NCBI RefSeq assembly: GCF_042854845.1
Contig: NZ_AP031498.1
Span: forward strand, 124,001 to 188,000
DNA: 64,000 nucleotides
Direction of reading: 5' to 3'
Source: Maricurvus nonylphenolicus
GTDB taxonomy: Bacteria > Pseudomonadota > Gammaproteobacteria > Pseudomonadales > Cellvibrionaceae
The position numbers and the translations under genes are program-made. A model generated the notes under the pieces. It searched no databases. It was given only the letters and a program-made list of their open reading frames with translations, and was not told the DNA's origin. Positions 1 to 8,750 of this stretch are shown here, one piece after another; within the stretch, counting starts at the first letter, position 1; each line of letters opens with the position of its first letter.

Positions 1-345
1 CTTCTTGAAGATATCGACCTAGCTGAAAAGGAAGGTTTTTTTAGAGCGTTATCTAAAGGTGAACCGATTGCAAAGCGTTGGCATGTGGGGATTCAAGCTT
101 ATGACATTATGAAGTTTTCTGCCCACTTCCTGAATCAGGAAGATGAGGCCAAGGTGACTTTTGCTTACCTCTTTTTACTTGATGATAAGTATGTGAAGGT
201 TCGAGCAACGTTTGCAGACAATGAACAATCTATTCCAGATGTCGATCGTCTTATTCAAGAACTTATCGGTAACATCAAGGTGCCGAAGGAGTCCTTGTTT
301 ATGGCAAGAACTCGTAAGCAGTGGCGTGATCAGCAGCCGTATTAA
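1..345 (+). CDS. Hypothetical protein, 5' end outside window
   Basis: The frame is open from base 1 to a TAA at 343-345, giving 114 visible codons. The real start lies upstream, so this is a C-terminal fragment. The internal ATG at 85 only yields 86 residues and has no convincing ribosome binding site. The visible part is soluble, mixed in charge and rich in aromatic residues, with no signal peptide or membrane segment. I do not recognise the family. It is followed by 161 nt without a gene. Confidence 0.6.
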   Translation, partial: LLEDIDLAEKEGFFRALSKGEPIAKRWHVGIQAYDIMKFSAHFLNQEDEAKVTFAYLFLLDDKYVKVRATFADNEQSIPDVDRLIQELIGNIKVPKESLFMARTRKQWRDQQPY

Positions 346-506
346 TTTTTAAGGCCTAAAATCATAAGTTAGTCGGCGCTAGCAGGTAACTTTTTGAATG
401 TGAGAGAGAATTTATTTAGGTTGAATTACTGTTTTGGAGTTATAGGTCATGTTGACGAAATTAATCTCGTCATCGGGGCATAGAATAAGCTGTTAAATTT
501 GAAAAC

Positions 507-767
507 ATGGTTATCTTTGTAGTTACTAGAGAAGGATTTATAGAGCTAGAGTCAGTTGTTTCAACTGGATTATATCCAGTTTGGGTTGGGGCTGGAGTCC
601 TTAGCAGTGAGGAAACGAATTCGCTTCGATCTCGAAATGTTGATCTCACTGATTTTACCTACGAAATAGATCCGGGTAATAAACAAGATTTGGATTATGC
701 CCTGTCTACAATTTCAGAGCACCATCCAGGAGAAAGGGTATGGGTAGAGTGCCAGCCCAAAATTTAA
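507..767 (+). CDS. Small hypothetical protein (86 aa), cassette-like
   Basis: An 86-residue acidic soluble protein beginning MVIFVVTREGF. There is no signal peptide or membrane helix and I recognise no family. No good Shine-Dalgarno sequence precedes the ATG, which is common in gene cassettes. The stop codon is part of TAACAAGCGG, which opens a GC-rich palindromic spacer resembling an integron attC site. A lone small unknown gene with such a spacer suggests a captured cassette, but no integrase is visible. The reading frame itself is only moderately certain. Confidence 0.5.
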   Translation: MVIFVVTREGFIELESVVSTGLYPVWVGAGVLSSEETNSLRSRNVDLTDFTYEIDPGNKQDLDYALSTISEHHPGERVWVECQPKI

Positions 768-836
768 CAAGCGGCAGTTGTGCGCCGCTGAAAAATGCGG
801 CGGGACGCGCAAAAATCGCGCACTCCAAAGCCGGGC
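766..836 (+). repeat. attC-like palindromic spacer
   Basis: The spacer starts on the stop codon with TAACAAGCGG and ends with GCCGGGCGTT. In between are several short complementary arms (GCGGC/GCCGC, GCGC/GCGC). This is the general layout of integron attC sites, in which the outer core sites end in GTT and the middle folds. The right core (GTTTTGT) departs from the usual GTTRRRY, so any site would be degenerate. It could instead be an ordinary dispersed hairpin repeat. Confidence 0.35.
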
Positions 837-852
837 GTTTTGTAATCCAGTC

Positions 853-1197
853 ATGAATAGAACAAGTTTGGAATCAATAAAATTTTGGTACGCTGAAAAC
901 AAAGGGGTTATTAGTTTTATAGTAGGTACTTTGGCTGTGGCTTTATTTTATGGTGCTGCCAATTTAAGTAAGGCGCAGAGCTATGTGTCTGGCGTCGCTG
1001 AAGCGCACGTATTAGATGCTAACCTTGCTGGCAATAAATCCAAATTGGCCGTTAAATTAGAGGGTGGGGGTTTAGTTTATGTATCTATACATTCAGTGGG
1101 CTCTATAAAGGTCGGTAGTGATGTCTGCCTTATTAAAAATCAAACCTTCATTGGTACAGTTAATTTTAAGCTAGGTTCTAAAGGTAAATGCACATAA
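853..1197 (+). CDS. Hypothetical single-pass membrane protein (114 aa)
   Basis: The ATG at 853 is preferred because the upstream extension to 778 would be translated from the palindromic attC-like spacer. The protein has a short basic N-terminus, one membrane helix at about residues 16-36 (GVISFIVGTLAVALFYGAA) and an extracytoplasmic beta-rich tail of about 75 residues with two cysteines near the end. Topology is probably N-in/C-out. No family is recognised. The following spacer again begins at the stop codon (TAACGAGCCGCTCAA), as in cassette arrays. Confidence 0.55.
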   Translation: MNRTSLESIKFWYAENKGVISFIVGTLAVALFYGAANLSKAQSYVSGVAEAHVLDANLAGNKSKLAVKLEGGGLVYVSIHSVGSIKVGSDVCLIKNQTFIGTVNFKLGSKGKCT

Positions 1198-1288
1198 CGA
1201 GCCGCTCAAACATCGTTCCGACCGCAAAAAACGCGGCCTCAGAAGTCTCCCCCAAAAAGGTAGACATCTTTTATAGTTAGAATTACAG

Positions 1289-1657
1289 ATGACTTACGAA
1301 GAGTTCAATAACTACTGCAAATCCCTTAAAGCTACGACCCATATAATTCAATGGGGAGACTCTCACGTTTGGAAGGTTGGGGGAAAGGTGTTTGCTATAG
1401 GAGGGTGGGAGAAAAATCTGCAAAAGCCCGCATTCACGTTTAAAACTTCTGAACAGAACTATTATTTCCTAAGCGAACATCAAGAATATAGACCTGCCCC
1501 GTACTTAGCTTCACGAGGAATGAAGTGGATACAGCAATTTGATGGCTCTCCGGATGAAGAAGATAACTTAAAATATTATATTAAAGAATCGCATAGAATT
1601 GTGTCTTTAGGTTTAAGTAAAAAGAAGCAGCGAGAGTTAGGCCTTAACCAAGAGTAA
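1289..1657 (+). CDS. MmcQ/YjbR family protein
   Basis: A 122-residue protein with the MmcQ/YjbR (DUF419) pattern: an N-terminal helix with TYEEFNNYCKSL, then beta strands carrying WGDSHVWKVGGKVFAIGGW, a central lysine-rich strand and the segment RPAPYLASRGMKWIQ before a C-terminal helix ending in a basic KKKQRELG stretch. Family members adopt a CyaY-like fold and are often called DNA-binding, but their cellular role is not established. The length is typical. The gene stands alone between spacers, so its neighbours say nothing about function. Confidence 0.8.
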   Translation: MTYEEFNNYCKSLKATTHIIQWGDSHVWKVGGKVFAIGGWEKNLQKPAFTFKTSEQNYYFLSEHQEYRPAPYLASRGMKWIQQFDGSPDEEDNLKYYIKESHRIVSLGLSKKKQRELGLNQE

Positions 1658-1905
1658 TCGTCTCTTAGAGGGATGATGAAATGTACAGTGGCTTCCCCGT
1701 TTGAATAACATAATAGATTGTTTTAACTACATTGGGCGATAAAGGAAGTTACAAAGGCAAGAAAGGATATCCGCTTTTAAAGCTCTCTGTAGCCAAGATG
1801 ATCGGATTTCTGTTGATGAATTGAAACTTACCACGTATGCTTTTCGAGAAGGATTAAGCATAACTACAACGTTACTGCAGTAATAAAAGCTAATAAGGAT
1901 GTTAC

Positions 1906-4233
1906 ATGTCAGAATTACCGCTATACCCTGCAAGCCCTTCTAATGTCCCGGAAGGCCTCACTCAAGCAACAAGCAGCTATAAAAGACAAGCCTGGCTGGC
2001 TATGTTAGGGCTTCTCGCCTTTATGGCCCTCTATTTCAGTCTACTGGCCTGCTTTTTACTGATTACCTACAACAGCGCCATGTCGCTCAATGAAGGCACA
2101 GCAGGCTTGTGGCAGCTAGTTATTGGTGTCAGTTCATTATTGCTTTCTGTGTTTATGATTAAGTCTCTCTTTTCTGTAAGAAAATCAGGAAATCCTGGCG
2201 GGGTAGAGCTGACACAGGAAGAAGAGCCCGAGCTGTATAATTTTTTACACAGTCTTGCCGATGAGGTGGGAGCACCAAAACCACATAGAGTGTTTATTAC
2301 ACCAGAGGTCAATGCGGCAGTATTCTATGATCTATCTTTACTGAATCTGATCTTCCCTTCCAAAAAAAACCTGATAGTTGGCTTGGGATTAGTCAATGTA
2401 CTTAACTTGGGCGAGCTGAAGGCCGTGCTAGCCCATGAATTTGGCCACTTTGCTCAAGGGTCAATGATGGTGGGGCGCTGGGTTTATATCGCTCAGCAAA
2501 TTATTGCTCATATGGTGGCTACACGAGACTGGTTAGATTCCATCGTTCGGTTTATTTCCAGAATTGACCTGCGTGTCGCCTGGCTTGGATGGATTCTTTC
2601 TCTCGTTATTTGGGCCATCCGATCACTTATGGATACGTTGTTCAGGTTAGTGATCCTTGCTGAGCGGGCTTTAAGCCGTGAGATGGAATTTAATGCTGAC
2701 CTGGTAGCTGTATCAGTGACCGGCAGTGATGCCCTTGTTAATGCATTGCACAAGCTCCAGGTTGCCGATGAAGCCTGGCAGACAGCTCTTAATGTAGCGA
2801 GCACTGAAGCAGGGAATGGGAAAATTCTAAGTGATTTATTTGCTGCGCAAAAGAGTGCAATCAGTGCGATCGGCCGGGTGTTAGATGACGAGGCATATGG
2901 GAAGGTCCCTGCAAAGCCTGCAGAACTTGACGCCAGTCAGCACAGAATATTCAGTAAGGAAATGGCCAAGCCGCCACAAATGTGGTCAACCCACCCCGAA
3001 AATAGTGATCGTGAAGATAATGCCAAGAATGTTTACATTCCAGCAGAGATAGATTCTCGAGAGTCATGGATTGTTTTTAGTGACCCGGTGGAGCTACGAA
3101 ACAAAATCAGTTTGAGTTTCTATAATAGTGAATCTATCGAGGAAATGGAGTCAATCTCCCCCGTCGAGGCGGTTACTCAACGCTTTAGCAAAGCTTCGTA
3201 CTCACCTATGTACCGAGGAACATATCTGAATCGTAGCGCGGTGAGAAACTTCTCTACCGTGAAAGACATGCTGGAGGCCGGTTCAACGAAGGAGACCGCA
3301 ATTCAATCTATAGCCAGTTTGTATCCTGATTCTCTATCTGAATTGCTTGAAAATGCACGCAACCTCGATCAAGAACGCAGTACTCTGCAAGCTCTGGCAG
3401 ATGGTGACTTAAAGCCTTCTGGTGGCGTAATTCGGCATCGCGGTAAGGAAATTAAAAAGAATGAGATCCCAGATGCCATTGCTGAGGTAATAGAAGATCG
3501 AAAAGCAGTAGCCAACAAGCTAAAAATGCATGATGCGGACTGCCGTGTAGCACACTTGCAAGCCGCTGAAGAGTTAGGGTTAGGGTGGGGTAGTTACCTG
3601 AAAAGTATTATTCACTTACTTCACTGTGCAGAGCATCTGAGTGCAAGAATCAAAAATGAGCAGGCTCTTTTAGTTAATACTTGGCAGGTAATTACCGCCG
3701 ATGGTCAGATAGGATACTTTGAAAAGAGACGAATTCTGAATGTATGTAAGCAGGTCCAGAAGGAAATGCACCAGATGTCTTCTGCTGCACTTCAGCTTGT
3801 CTTGCCTGAGCCTATTATAAAAGCAACCGGCATCGAAAAATGGAGTGAGCAATGCCCGCAGTTCGATATTGCCCCTGTTGATAAAAAGAATTGGCCCGAT
3901 TGGTGTCAGGCCTCATCCCAGATAATGAACAACCTTTCCTATGCCTTGGATATCATTCAGTCTGCGGCTTTAGAAGAGTTGATTAATACCGAATCCAAAC
4001 TCGCGAAGTACCTAAGAGATAGCCATGAAACGGAGCCAGCTCCAGGCCCAGGCCAATGCCCACCAAAATACCCGGTTCTTTTACCTGGAGAAGAGCATGT
4101 CTTACAGCGCAAACTGGATTTTTGGAACCGTTTCCAGCTAGCACATGGGTTCTTCCCAACAACCTTGCGGCTATTCGTTTCTATTGGCATCGTTGGCGGT
4201 ACGATTTACGGAGGGTTCTTAGGGCTGTTCTAA
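1906..4233 (+). CDS. M48 family membrane metalloprotease
   Basis: A 775-residue integral membrane zinc protease. Two membrane helices at about residues 29-57 and 68-86 precede the catalytic domain. The zinc site is HEFGH at 177-181, with the third ligand in EFNAD (Glu261, with Asp265 four residues on), as in M48 (HtpX/Ste24-like) peptidases. A further hydrophobic pair lies at about 220-250 and a last helix at about 750-775. The long cytosolic or periplasmic part from 290 to 740 contains a TerB-like helical stretch (WQVITADGQIGYFEKRRI) and is much larger than HtpX (about 290 residues), so this is the large multidomain M48 subtype. The likely role is envelope protein quality control; substrates are unknown. 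The gene stands alone. Confidence 0.85.
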   Translation: MSELPLYPASPSNVPEGLTQATSSYKRQAWLAMLGLLAFMALYFSLLACFLLITYNSAMSLNEGTAGLWQLVIGVSSLLLSVFMIKSLFSVRKSGNPGGVELTQEEEPELYNFLHSLADEVGAPKPHRVFITPEVNAAVFYDLSLLNLIFPSKKNLIVGLGLVNVLNLGELKAVLAHEFGHFAQGSMMVGRWVYIAQQIIAHMVATRDWLDSIVRFISRIDLRVAWLGWILSLVIWAIRSLMDTLFRLVILAERALSREMEFNADLVAVSVTGSDALVNALHKLQVADEAWQTALNVASTEAGNGKILSDLFAAQKSAISAIGRVLDDEAYGKVPAKPAELDASQHRIFSKEMAKPPQMWSTHPENSDREDNAKNVYIPAEIDSRESWIVFSDPVELRNKISLSFYNSESIEEMESISPVEAVTQRFSKASYSPMYRGTYLNRSAVRNFSTVKDMLEAGSTKETAIQSIASLYPDSLSELLENARNLDQERSTLQALADGDLKPSGGVIRHRGKEIKKNEIPDAIAEVIEDRKAVANKLKMHDADCRVAHLQAAEELGLGWGSYLKSIIHLLHCAEHLSARIKNEQALLVNTWQVITADGQIGYFEKRRILNVCKQVQKEMHQMSSAALQLVLPEPIIKATGIEKWSEQCPQFDIAPVDKKNWPDWCQASSQIMNNLSYALDIIQSAALEELINTESKLAKYLRDSHETEPAPGPGQCPPKYPVLLPGEEHVLQRKLDFWNRFQLAHGFFPTTLRLFVSIGIVGGTIYGGFLGLF

Positions 4234-4256
4234 GCGCTGCTAATTACGGACATGAT

Positions 4257-4282
4257 GGAGTCTGACCCTTAGGTCAGGCTCC
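4257..4282. repeat. REP-like palindrome (GTCTGACC type)
   Basis: Imperfect palindrome with arms GGAGTCTGACC and GGTCAGGCTCC around CTTA. It belongs with the GGGGTCTGACCC hairpins at 18127 and 44857. It lies just after the M48 gene and ahead of ybiT, where it could act as a weak transcription stop or mRNA stabiliser. Confidence 0.55.
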
Positions 4283-4407
4283 AGAGGTTCGATCTCGGTC
4301 TGGATTGATTTGATAGCAAGTATCATAGGGTTGTCGCCGTAGCTGTGGCATAATCCGCCGCCTTTAAGGCCATTAGGCTCCCAATCCAGACGTAAGAGAA
4401 GAAGACA

Positions 4408-5997
4408 TTGCTGACTACCGCGAATATCACCATGCAATTTGGCGCCAAGCCGCTGTTTGAAGACGTTTCCGTCAAATTTGGCGAGGGTAATCGCTACGGT
4501 TTGATCGGTGCCAACGGCTGTGGCAAGTCCACCTTTATGAAGATCCTGGCCGGTGACCTGGAGCCTAGCGCCGGCAATGTCTCCAAAGATCCCAATGAGC
4601 GTTTGGGCGTTCTGAAGCAGGATCAGTTCGCTTACGAAGAATTTAGCGTGATCGACACCGTGATCATGGGCCACGCTGAGCTGTGGAAGGTCAAAGAAGA
4701 GCGCGACGCTATCTACTCCAAAGCCGAGATGAGTGAAGAGGACGGCATTCGCGCTGCCGATCTGGAAGGCGAATTTGCCGAAATGGATGGCTATACCGCC
4801 GAGGCCAGAGCCGGTGAGCTGTTGCTGGGTGTGGGTATCCCTACCGAGCAGCACTTTGGCCCTATGAGTGAGGTGGCCCCAGGCTGGAAGCTGCGTGTGC
4901 TGCTGGCGCAGGTGCTGTTTGCCGAGCCAGACATCATGCTGCTCGATGAGCCGACCAACAACCTGGATATCAACACCATCCGCTGGTTGGAAGGCGTGCT
5001 CAGCGAGCGCAATTGCACCATGATCATCATTTCGCACGACCGTCACTTCCTCAACAGTGTCTGTACCCATATGGCGGATCTGGATTACGGTGAGCTTCGT
5101 CTGTTCCCGGGCAATTACGACGAGTATATGACCGCGGCCACCCAGGCCCGTGAGCGCCAGCAGGCCGACAACGCCAAGAAGAAGGCGCAGATTGCCGAGC
5201 TGAAAGAATTCGTTAGTCGTTTCTCGGCCAACGCCTCCAAGGCCAAGCAGGCCACCTCGCGTGCGAAGCTGATTGATAAAATTCAGCTGGAAGATATCAA
5301 GCCTTCCAGCCGTCAGAACCCCTATATCCGCTTCGAGCAAGAGAAAAAGCTGCACCGCTTGGCGCTGGAAGTTAAAGGTCTGGCCAAAAGCTATGACGAA
5401 CAACTCTTCTCCGGTTTGGATTTGATGGTGGAAGTGGGCGAGCGTATCGCCATTATTGGCCCCAACGGTATTGGTAAGTCGACGCTGTTGAAATGCCTGG
5501 TGGGCGATACCGAGAGTGAAGGCCAGGTGAAGTGGTCAGAAAACCACAAGCTGGGTTACTACGCCCAGGATCACGCTGCTGATTTTGAAGAAGAAAAAAG
5601 TTTGCTGGAGTGGATGTACCAGTGGGCACAGGAAGGTGACGACGAGCAGGTTATTCGTGGCACCCTGGGGCGTTTGTTGTTCTCCAATAAAGAGATCGAT
5701 AAATCCGTCAAAGTCATTTCCGGTGGTGAGCAGGGCCGCATGTTGTTCGGCCAAATCATGCTGCAGCGTCCGAATATTATTTTGATGGATGAACCCACCA
5801 ACCACCTGGATATGGAATCCATCGAATCCCTTAACCTGGCGCTGGAAAACTACGCTGGCACGCTCTTGTTTGTCAGCCATGACCGTGAGTTTGTTTCGTC
5901 ATTGGCGACACGCATTATCGAATTGACCCCCACAGGCGTTGTCGACTTCCACGGCACCTATGACGATTACCTGCGTAGCCAGGGTGTTGAAGGGTAA
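4408..5997 (+). CDS. ybiT: ABC-F ATPase YbiT
   Basis: A 529-residue soluble ABC-F protein with two ATPase domains and no membrane segment. Walker A motifs are GANGCGKST at 34-42 and GPNGIGKST starting at 351. Walker B motifs are [11 protein letters not shown] and [11 protein letters not shown], and the second signature is ISGGEQGR. The first signature is the degenerate [10 protein letters not shown] that marks YbiT. The linker between the domains is lysine/alanine rich ([24 protein letters not shown]), as expected for the ribosome E-site probing helices. Length and motifs match E. coli YbiT (530 aa) along the whole protein. ABC-F proteins act on stalled ribosomes; the specific role of YbiT is less clear. 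It begins the run ybiT-DoxX-PNPOx. Confidence 0.95.
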   Translation: MLTTANITMQFGAKPLFEDVSVKFGEGNRYGLIGANGCGKSTFMKILAGDLEPSAGNVSKDPNERLGVLKQDQFAYEEFSVIDTVIMGHAELWKVKEERDAIYSKAEMSEEDGIRAADLEGEFAEMDGYTAEARAGELLLGVGIPTEQHFGPMSEVAPGWKLRVLLAQVLFAEPDIMLLDEPTNNLDINTIRWLEGVLSERNCTMIIISHDRHFLNSVCTHMADLDYGELRLFPGNYDEYMTAATQARERQQADNAKKKAQIAELKEFVSRFSANASKAKQATSRAKLIDKIQLEDIKPSSRQNPYIRFEQEKKLHRLALEVKGLAKSYDEQLFSGLDLMVEVGERIAIIGPNGIGKSTLLKCLVGDTESEGQVKWSENHKLGYYAQDHAADFEEEKSLLEWMYQWAQEGDDEQVIRGTLGRLLFSNKEIDKSVKVISGGEQGRMLFGQIMLQRPNIILMDEPTNHLDMESIESLNLALENYAGTLLFVSHDREFVSSLATRIIELTPTGVVDFHGTYDDYLRSQGVEG

Positions 5998-6023
5998 AGT
6001 TTCAGTAACAAAGAGAAAAGCAC

Positions 6024-6449
6024 ATGGAAAGATTCAGCATCATTGTTGGCCAATTTTTACTTGGGCTCTATTTTTTACTCCCTGGAATCCAAAAGTTTAC
6101 GGCCCAGGAAAAGCTGCTGGCCTATATGCAAATGCATGATATTGGATTCGCGTCCCAAGGCTTGTTGTTTGCAGGCGTTGTAAGTGTGATTGGCGGAGTG
6201 CTTTTGATGACTGGTCGCTACGTTAAGCTTGTCGCTTATGGATTTGTGCTTTACATACTGCTGGTTAATTTTATGCTGCACGACTTTTGGACGATGAGTG
6301 AAGATCGGGTTGCTCATGAGATGCAGAACTTTGTCAAAAACCTGGGCATCATGGCGGGGTTACTGGTAGTCGCGGGATACGCGAAACCACGTTGGCCATC
6401 ATTGCAGGGGTGGTGGCGGAGCGATAAGTCTTTAGGTTCGGCATCATAA
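6024..6449 (+). CDS. DoxX family membrane protein
   Basis: A 141-residue protein with four membrane helices at about residues 5-23, 45-65, 69-88 and 107-124. The first helix carries the DoxX pattern GQFLLGLYFLLPGIQKF. DoxX-like proteins are inner membrane proteins tied to redox and quinone chemistry; a specific reaction is not known for most. The start has GAGAAAAGC as a weak Shine-Dalgarno 26 nt after ybiT. The stop lies 2 nt before the next ATG, so it is probably co-transcribed with the PNPOx gene. Confidence 0.8.
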   Translation: MERFSIIVGQFLLGLYFLLPGIQKFTAQEKLLAYMQMHDIGFASQGLLFAGVVSVIGGVLLMTGRYVKLVAYGFVLYILLVNFMLHDFWTMSEDRVAHEMQNFVKNLGIMAGLLVVAGYAKPRWPSLQGWWRSDKSLGSAS

Positions 6450-6451
6450 CC

Positions 6452-7045
6452 ATGAGTAACCCAATAGAAATATTTAAGGAAAATTGGCAGAAGGCCAAAG
6501 CCCTTAATGATGCCAATGGCAGCTATTGCACATTGGCAACAGTATCCCCCGAAGGGGCTCCTTCAATGAGGACGCTGGTACTCAGAAAGGTAACTGATGA
6601 TGCCTTTGTGATATTCATTAACAGCTCCTCGGTTAAGTGGCAGCACTTAGAACACTCAAAACAAACCGAGCTATTGGTATTTTGGCCTTCATTGTTACAG
6701 CAATACCGCATAAGGGGTGAGGTGATTGAAATTTCAGAAGAGGAAATGCAATCACACTGGCAAGCAAAACCTTATGCCTCAAAAATTATTGATCATTACT
6801 ACACTGAACACCACGCTCAAACCAGCGTTCTTCCATCCCGTGCAGAACTGCTTGAAGGCGTTTCTGAACTACAGCAAAAATTTCCACAAGGTAGTGATAT
6901 TCCTTTCGCGCAAAATGCCAAAGGCATTATGTTAAAAGCCTCCTATATGGAAGTGTGGGAAAACTCCGAGCAAGACAGATTACACCAGCGCACCCTGTAT
7001 ACGCTCAACAACGGCGGATGGAGTGCGCAAACACTGGTGCCTTAA
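6452..7045 (+). CDS. Pyridoxamine 5'-phosphate oxidase family protein (PdxH-like)
   Basis: A 197-residue flavoprotein. The N-terminal split-barrel motif is TVSPEGAPSMRTLVLRKV, followed by FVIFINSSSVKWQHL and LLQQYRIRGEVIEIS. The C-terminal end has MEVWENSEQDRLHQRTLY, close to the PNPOx signature (E-x-W-x5-R-[LIV]-H-x-R), so it carries both the FMN barrel and the PdxH C-terminal domain. It is about 20 residues shorter than E. coli PdxH. It probably oxidises pyridoxine or pyridoxamine 5'-phosphate to pyridoxal phosphate with FMN and O2. A non-vitamin B6 flavin oxidase remains possible. It follows the DoxX gene by 2 nt. Confidence 0.75.
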   Translation: MSNPIEIFKENWQKAKALNDANGSYCTLATVSPEGAPSMRTLVLRKVTDDAFVIFINSSSVKWQHLEHSKQTELLVFWPSLLQQYRIRGEVIEISEEEMQSHWQAKPYASKIIDHYYTEHHAQTSVLPSRAELLEGVSELQQKFPQGSDIPFAQNAKGIMLKASYMEVWENSEQDRLHQRTLYTLNNGGWSAQTLVP

Positions 7046-7125
7046 TAAGGTTAAATCAGCTACATAAAAAGTCGCTCTGCGGCTACTATGTATATGGGAT
7101 TAGCCTTTAAAGGATGCTCACCAAA

Positions 7126-8007
7126 ATGCATAGAAAGAGCCTTTTAGCCATAGCTTTCGGCGTGGGTCGTATGCCAAAGAGCCTTGCTGCTGAGTTGCAA
7201 GCTGAAGGAGTTGTCGTGTCAGACGACGGTGTTCCTATGTCGTTGCACTTCGTTAAGTATCGCTCACCTCGCAACGGCTTCACCGGCCGTAAAGGCCTTG
7301 CCGGTTATATCGCCTTAACCTCGAAGCGACTGATCGCCAAGGGCTATTGGGAGGAGACAGAGCTTCCCCTTTCTCGTTTGAATCGACAGAATATCTCCTA
7401 CGGCGTTCGCGCAGGGAACATCTTCTGGATTGCTATTGATGCGAGTGACTTCTACGAAGATCGTTCTGGTCGCATCGAACACCGCTTCACGACTGAACAC
7501 GCTCAGCGATTCAAGCAGGAGCTGGATCGCCTGCTGGGCATCGAATCCGAGGCGGGAACTGCCGCTGTCTATTCACAAAAAGACGCGCTTTTCTACTGTA
7601 AGAGAGACACCTGGGCGACGCTGCTGATTTGGGGAATTGCGGCCTGTGCCGCAGCCAGCGTATTTATTGTCAACGAACCACATCATTCGGTGGCTTCACA
7701 GATGATGGTGTTCATGGCTGCGTTCGTCACTGGTGGAATCGGTATCTACTTTTGGGGAACTACATATTACCGTTTGGATGAGCAGATTCTGCATCTGCAC
7801 AGCGGTATGTTTCACGCCAAGATTCCTCTCGAAACCATCACCCGTGTTCGGCCGGTGCGATGGGGTACCGGCTGGAGTTACGCTTGGTCGTTGGATACGC
7901 TGTGCATAGAAACGACAAGGACACGCTTCGGCTACCAGATCTCGCCAGACGACCGAGCGGGTTTTTTAGCTGCACTTCGTGCTCGAATTCCCAATAATGC
8001 GCTCTGA
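7126..8007 (+). CDS. Hypothetical membrane protein with PH-like domains
   Basis: The ATG at 7126 is preferred over 7114, because AAAGG touches the upstream ATG and cannot serve it. The protein is about 293 residues. The N-terminal half has a PH/GRAM-like strand pattern (GYIALTSKRLIAKGYWEETELPLSRL). Two membrane helices follow at about 165-182 and 195-212 (counted from 7126). The C-terminal quarter looks like a bacterial PH domain of the DUF1200/bPH type (YYRLDEQILHLHSG, then IPLETITRVRP). It is probably an inner membrane protein with both ends in the cytoplasm. No function can be assigned. Confidence 0.6.
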   Translation: MHRKSLLAIAFGVGRMPKSLAAELQAEGVVVSDDGVPMSLHFVKYRSPRNGFTGRKGLAGYIALTSKRLIAKGYWEETELPLSRLNRQNISYGVRAGNIFWIAIDASDFYEDRSGRIEHRFTTEHAQRFKQELDRLLGIESEAGTAAVYSQKDALFYCKRDTWATLLIWGIAACAAASVFIVNEPHHSVASQMMVFMAAFVTGGIGIYFWGTTYYRLDEQILHLHSGMFHAKIPLETITRVRPVRWGTGWSYAWSLDTLCIETTRTRFGYQISPDDRAGFLAALRARIPNNAL

Positions 8008-8034
8008 TTCAAAATTTTTTGTTTAACTCAAATA

Positions 8035-8062
8035 CACTACTGACACACTGCTGTCAGTAGTG
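8035..8062. repeat. Perfect hairpin downstream of the PH-domain gene
   Basis: Arms CACTACTGAC and GTCAGTAGTG are perfectly complementary around an 8-nt loop. No T-run follows, so it is not a classic intrinsic terminator on the + strand. It may be an operator or an mRNA 3' end. Confidence 0.5.
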
Positions 8063-8173
8063 CGAAGATATAGTCTGTTTCCTGCTGAGATCTACTTTTC
8101 GGCCTATGTTCGAGGTGTAGATAACAACAAATTATTTTTCGATTAAGGTAAATTAACAAGCGAGGGATCAAAG

Positions 8174-8542
8174 ATGATCGGATACGTAACTTTAGGTACA
8201 AACGATTTACAGCAAGGCGCTAAATTTTACGACGCATTACTAGCGGAAATTGGCGCCAATAGATTTATGGAAGAAGATACCTTTATCGCCTGGGCTATTA
8301 CGCCAGACAAACCCAGTTTAGCGATTACTAAACCGTTTAATGGCGAGGCTGCAACCATTGGCAATGGTGTAATGGTCGCGCTCGATGTAGAAAGCCCTCA
8401 ACAAGTTGATGCCTTATATGCCAAGGCTATGGAGCTTGGTGCGACCGACGAAGGTGAGCCTGGGCAGCGAGGCGATGGGTTCTATGCAGGTTACTTCCGT
8501 GATCTGGATGGTAACAAACTAAACTTTTTCTGCTTAACGTAA
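8174..8542 (+). CDS. VOC family (glyoxalase/bleomycin-resistance fold) protein
   Basis: A 122-residue single-domain VOC protein. It opens MIGYVTLGTNDLQQGAKFYDALL, the usual first beta-alpha unit, and ends with GYFRDLDGNKLNFFCL, the usual last strand with the metal-ligand region. Such proteins dimerise to form a metal site and act as lyases, isomerases, dioxygenases or binding proteins; the substrate cannot be told from sequence. AGCGAGGGATCAAAG upstream of the ATG provides a ribosome binding site. The gene stands alone with a 165-nt upstream region. Confidence 0.8.
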   Translation: MIGYVTLGTNDLQQGAKFYDALLAEIGANRFMEEDTFIAWAITPDKPSLAITKPFNGEAATIGNGVMVALDVESPQQVDALYAKAMELGATDEGEPGQRGDGFYAGYFRDLDGNKLNFFCLT

Positions 8543-8571
8543 GGGTGATGTTAGGCTTTTATAAGCCTATC

Positions 8572-8618
8572 GGGGGGGCTCAGGTATATGCAAAATACTT
8601 GTTTCCTCCCCCCCCCCC
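8572..8618. repeat. G7 and C11 homopolymer tracts ahead of the radical SAM unit
   Basis: A run of seven G (8572-8578) and a run of eleven C (8608-8618) lie in the 208-nt gap before the GTG at 8751. The tracts are complementary and could pair. The C11 run is long enough to slip during replication. It sits about 130 nt before the coding start, where a change in length could alter promoter geometry or a leader RNA. Confidence 0.6.
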
Positions 8619-8750
8619 TAGACATGGCTTGTTGCTCTGATAAAGTGCAGTAATAATGAGTGGCATCAAAAGGCAAGATGGTTGATAGTAAGATAGGTAA
8701 ATATCTTGATTCTAGATGAATCGATCGAGTCGCAAAGCTAGAGGAATTTA

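Noticed and set aside
766..836. A functional integron attC site
   Set aside because: The right core site is not canonical and no integrase is visible; only an attC-like remnant is claimed.
4240..5403. 387-codon minus-strand open frame
   Set aside because: It lies antisense to ybiT, whose full-length match to the family is unambiguous; the frame is a shadow.
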